Assembly (NCBI GenBank): GCA_022564535.1
Contig: JADFLD010000116.1
Span: 1 to 6,747 of the forward strand
Length of the DNA: 6,747 nucleotides
From: Gemmatimonadota bacterium
GTDB lineage: Bacteria > Gemmatimonadota > Gemmatimonadetes > Longimicrobiales > UBA6960
Direction: 5' to 3'
Below the pieces are notes generated by a model. It did no database searches. It was given only the letters and a program-made list of their open reading frames with translations, and had not been told where the DNA came from. Positions 5,461 to 6,747 of this stretch are shown here, piece after piece; the stretch's first letter is position 1; each line of letters begins with the position of its first letter. A program made the position numbers and the translations under genes.

Positions 5461-6747
5461 ATGTCAGCAACGTCAGCCCCCTCGCCTCGGCGCACCGCGG
5501 CACTCGTCGTCGCCCTGATCCTGTTCTTGCCCTCCTGGCCGGAAGCGCACGAGATCCCTACGGACGTCACCGTCCAGGCGTTCGTGAAGCCGGAGGGCGG
5601 AACCCTTCGGCTTCTGTTGCGCGTGCCCTTGGGCGTCTTGCGGGACTACGACTTTCCACAACGTGGGCCCGGGTACCTTCAGATCGAAGCAGCGGATGGT
5701 CTGATTCGCGAAGCGGCCATGCAGTGGATTGGCGACTACGTGTCGCTCTACGAGGGCGGGGAGGATCTCGGCCCGCTCCGACTCGCCGCGATGCGCGTCT
5801 CGGCGCCTGGTGACCGTTCCTTCACGAGTTACGAACGGGCTGTCGCCAACGTACATGCACCCGCGCTCCCGTCGGAAACGGAGTTGGTCTGGCAGCAGGC
5901 AGCCATAGACCTCTTGTTCGAAGTAGCGATCGAGAGCGACCAGTCGGATTTCTCGATCGACCCCCGGATGGCGCACCTCGGCCTGCGTACGCTCACGGTG
6001 CTTCGCTTTCTCCCCGCCGGCGGGGCGGAGCGGGTCTTTCAATACACGGGCGATCCCGGCCTCGTTCGCCTGGATCCCAGGTGGCACCAGGCGGCTTGGC
6101 GCTTCATAGTCTTCGGTTTCGAACACATCCTGGACGGCGTCGACCACGTCCTTTTTCTTCTGTGCCTCGTCGTTCCCATTCGCAGTGTGCTCGCGCTGAT
6201 TCCGATCGTGACGTCGTTCACGATCGCGCACTCGATCACGTTGATCGCTTCCGCGGCGGGTTTGGCACCCGACGCGCTATGGTTCCCGCCGCTGATCGAG
6301 ACTCTGATCGCGCTGTCGATCGTGTTCATGGCGTTCGAGAACATCGTCGGCGCCAGGCTGACACATCGGTGGATGATCGCTTTCGGCTTCGGCCTCGTTC
6401 ACGGTTTCGGCTTCTCGTTCGCCCTGTCCGAGTCGCTCCAGTTTGCGGGAACCCATCTGCTGATGTCGCTGCTGTCGTTCAATATCGGCGTCGAGTTCGG
6501 ACAGCTCTTCGTCCTCGCGATCACCGTCCCGCTGTTGGGGCTGCTCTTTCGGAAGTGGCTACCTGAGGTCGGCGGCGTCATCGTTCTGTCTGCGGTCCTG
6601 GCGCATACAGGGTGGCACTGGATGGTCGAGCGGGGCGGAGCGTTGATGCAGTACGACTTTACAGCGCCTGCGATGACCGCTGCCTTCGCTGCGACGGCTC
6701 TCCGCTGGATGATACTGGCGTTGATCATTGCCGCCGCCCTGTGGGCC
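5461..6747 (+). CDS. HupE/UreJ-family membrane protein, 3' end cut by window
   Basis: The frame from ATG 5461 stays open for 429 codons to the end of the window, so the stop is outside. Residues 1-29 form a signal peptide (PRRTAALVVALILFLPSWPEA), giving a mature start at HEIPTDVTVQAF. About 180 residues of extracytoplasmic, beta-rich sequence follow. From about 213 there are six or seven membrane helices with the conserved pattern of the HupE/UreJ_2 group: HILDGVDHVLFL (222-233), FTIAHSITL (253-261), LIETLIALSIVF (278-289), FGFGLVHGFGF (308-318), FNIGVEFGQ (340-348) and AHTGWHW (381-387). The family is related to HupE/UreJ proteins linked with nickel supply to hydrogenase and urease. The repeated His/Asp residues within the helices (222, 225, 228, 229, 257, 314, 382, 386) suit metal handling, but no hydrogenase or urease gene is present and the metal is unknown. 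The start is favoured by the signal peptide; no clear Shine-Dalgarno sequence is seen. It is divergent from the PAL-like gene. Confidence 0.9.
   Translation, partial: MSATSAPSPRRTAALVVALILFLPSWPEAHEIPTDVTVQAFVKPEGGTLRLLLRVPLGVLRDYDFPQRGPGYLQIEAADGLIREAAMQWIGDYVSLYEGGEDLGPLRLAAMRVSAPGDRSFTSYERAVANVHAPALPSETELVWQQAAIDLLFEVAIESDQSDFSIDPRMAHLGLRTLTVLRFLPAGGAERVFQYTGDPGLVRLDPRWHQAAWRFIVFGFEHILDGVDHVLFLLCLVVPIRSVLALIPIVTSFTIAHSITLIASAAGLAPDALWFPPLIETLIALSIVFMAFENIVGARLTHRWMIAFGFGLVHGFGFSFALSESLQFAGTHLLMSLLSFNIGVEFGQLFVLAITVPLLGLLFRKWLPEVGGVIVLSAVLAHTGWHWMVERGGALMQYDFTAPAMTAAFAATALRWMILALIIAAALWA

Noticed and set aside
4497..5813. 438-codon open frame on the plus strand opposite the PAL-like gene and running into the HupE-like gene
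   Set aside because: It covers two genes with clear family motifs in other frames, and its translation has no recognisable domain or signal.
5473..6231. 252-codon minus-strand frame opposite the HupE-like gene
   Set aside because: The composition is dominated by charged residues typical of antisense GC-rich frames. The plus-strand frame has a signal peptide and conserved membrane motifs.

Overview
The window is GC-rich, gene-dense bacterial DNA with five protein genes and no RNA gene, CRISPR array or insertion sequence that I can recognise. Strong codon-position GC bias, Hanks-type kinase signalling with an FHA partner, a probable lipoprotein and two exported or membrane proteins suggest a Gram-negative-type, environmental phylum with large signalling repertoires (Gemmatimonadota, Acidobacteriota and Myxococcota are candidates). 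The sequence alone does not decide the taxon.

Layout. Positions 1-92 are non-coding, with a weak hairpin followed by a T-run. On the minus strand, a membrane-anchored Ser/Thr protein kinase (2885 to 969) is followed by an FHA-domain protein (821 to 93), 147 bp downstream and probably in the same operon. Divergent from the kinase, across a 113-bp promoter region with an 8-bp direct repeat, is a probable lipoprotein with a TPR-like C-terminal half (2999-4057, plus strand). It converges on a minus-strand gene (5336 to 4137) for an exported six-bladed beta-propeller protein of the peptidyl-alpha-hydroxyglycine alpha-amidating lyase (PAL) type; a GC-rich hairpin lies between the two stops. Divergent again is a plus-strand HupE/UreJ-family membrane protein (from 5461) that is still open at the window end (6747).

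How the genes fit together. The kinase, FHA protein and lipoprotein look like one signalling module: an inner-membrane kinase with an extracytoplasmic helical domain, a cytoplasmic phosphothreonine-reading partner, and an envelope protein read from the same control region. The most interesting signal is a 15-residue motif, roughly T-[VM]-x-[WFI]-x-[PA]-x-[DE]-V-x-x-L-x-x-E. It occurs twice in the kinase's disordered N-terminus and once in the linker of the FHA protein, and could be the phosphosite or docking peptide that ties the two together. The PAL-like/HupE-like divergent pair is a separate unit. The PAL-like protein keeps residues that match the zinc ligands and catalytic Arg and Tyr of animal PAL as I remember them, while no hydroxylase (PHM) partner is present in the window.
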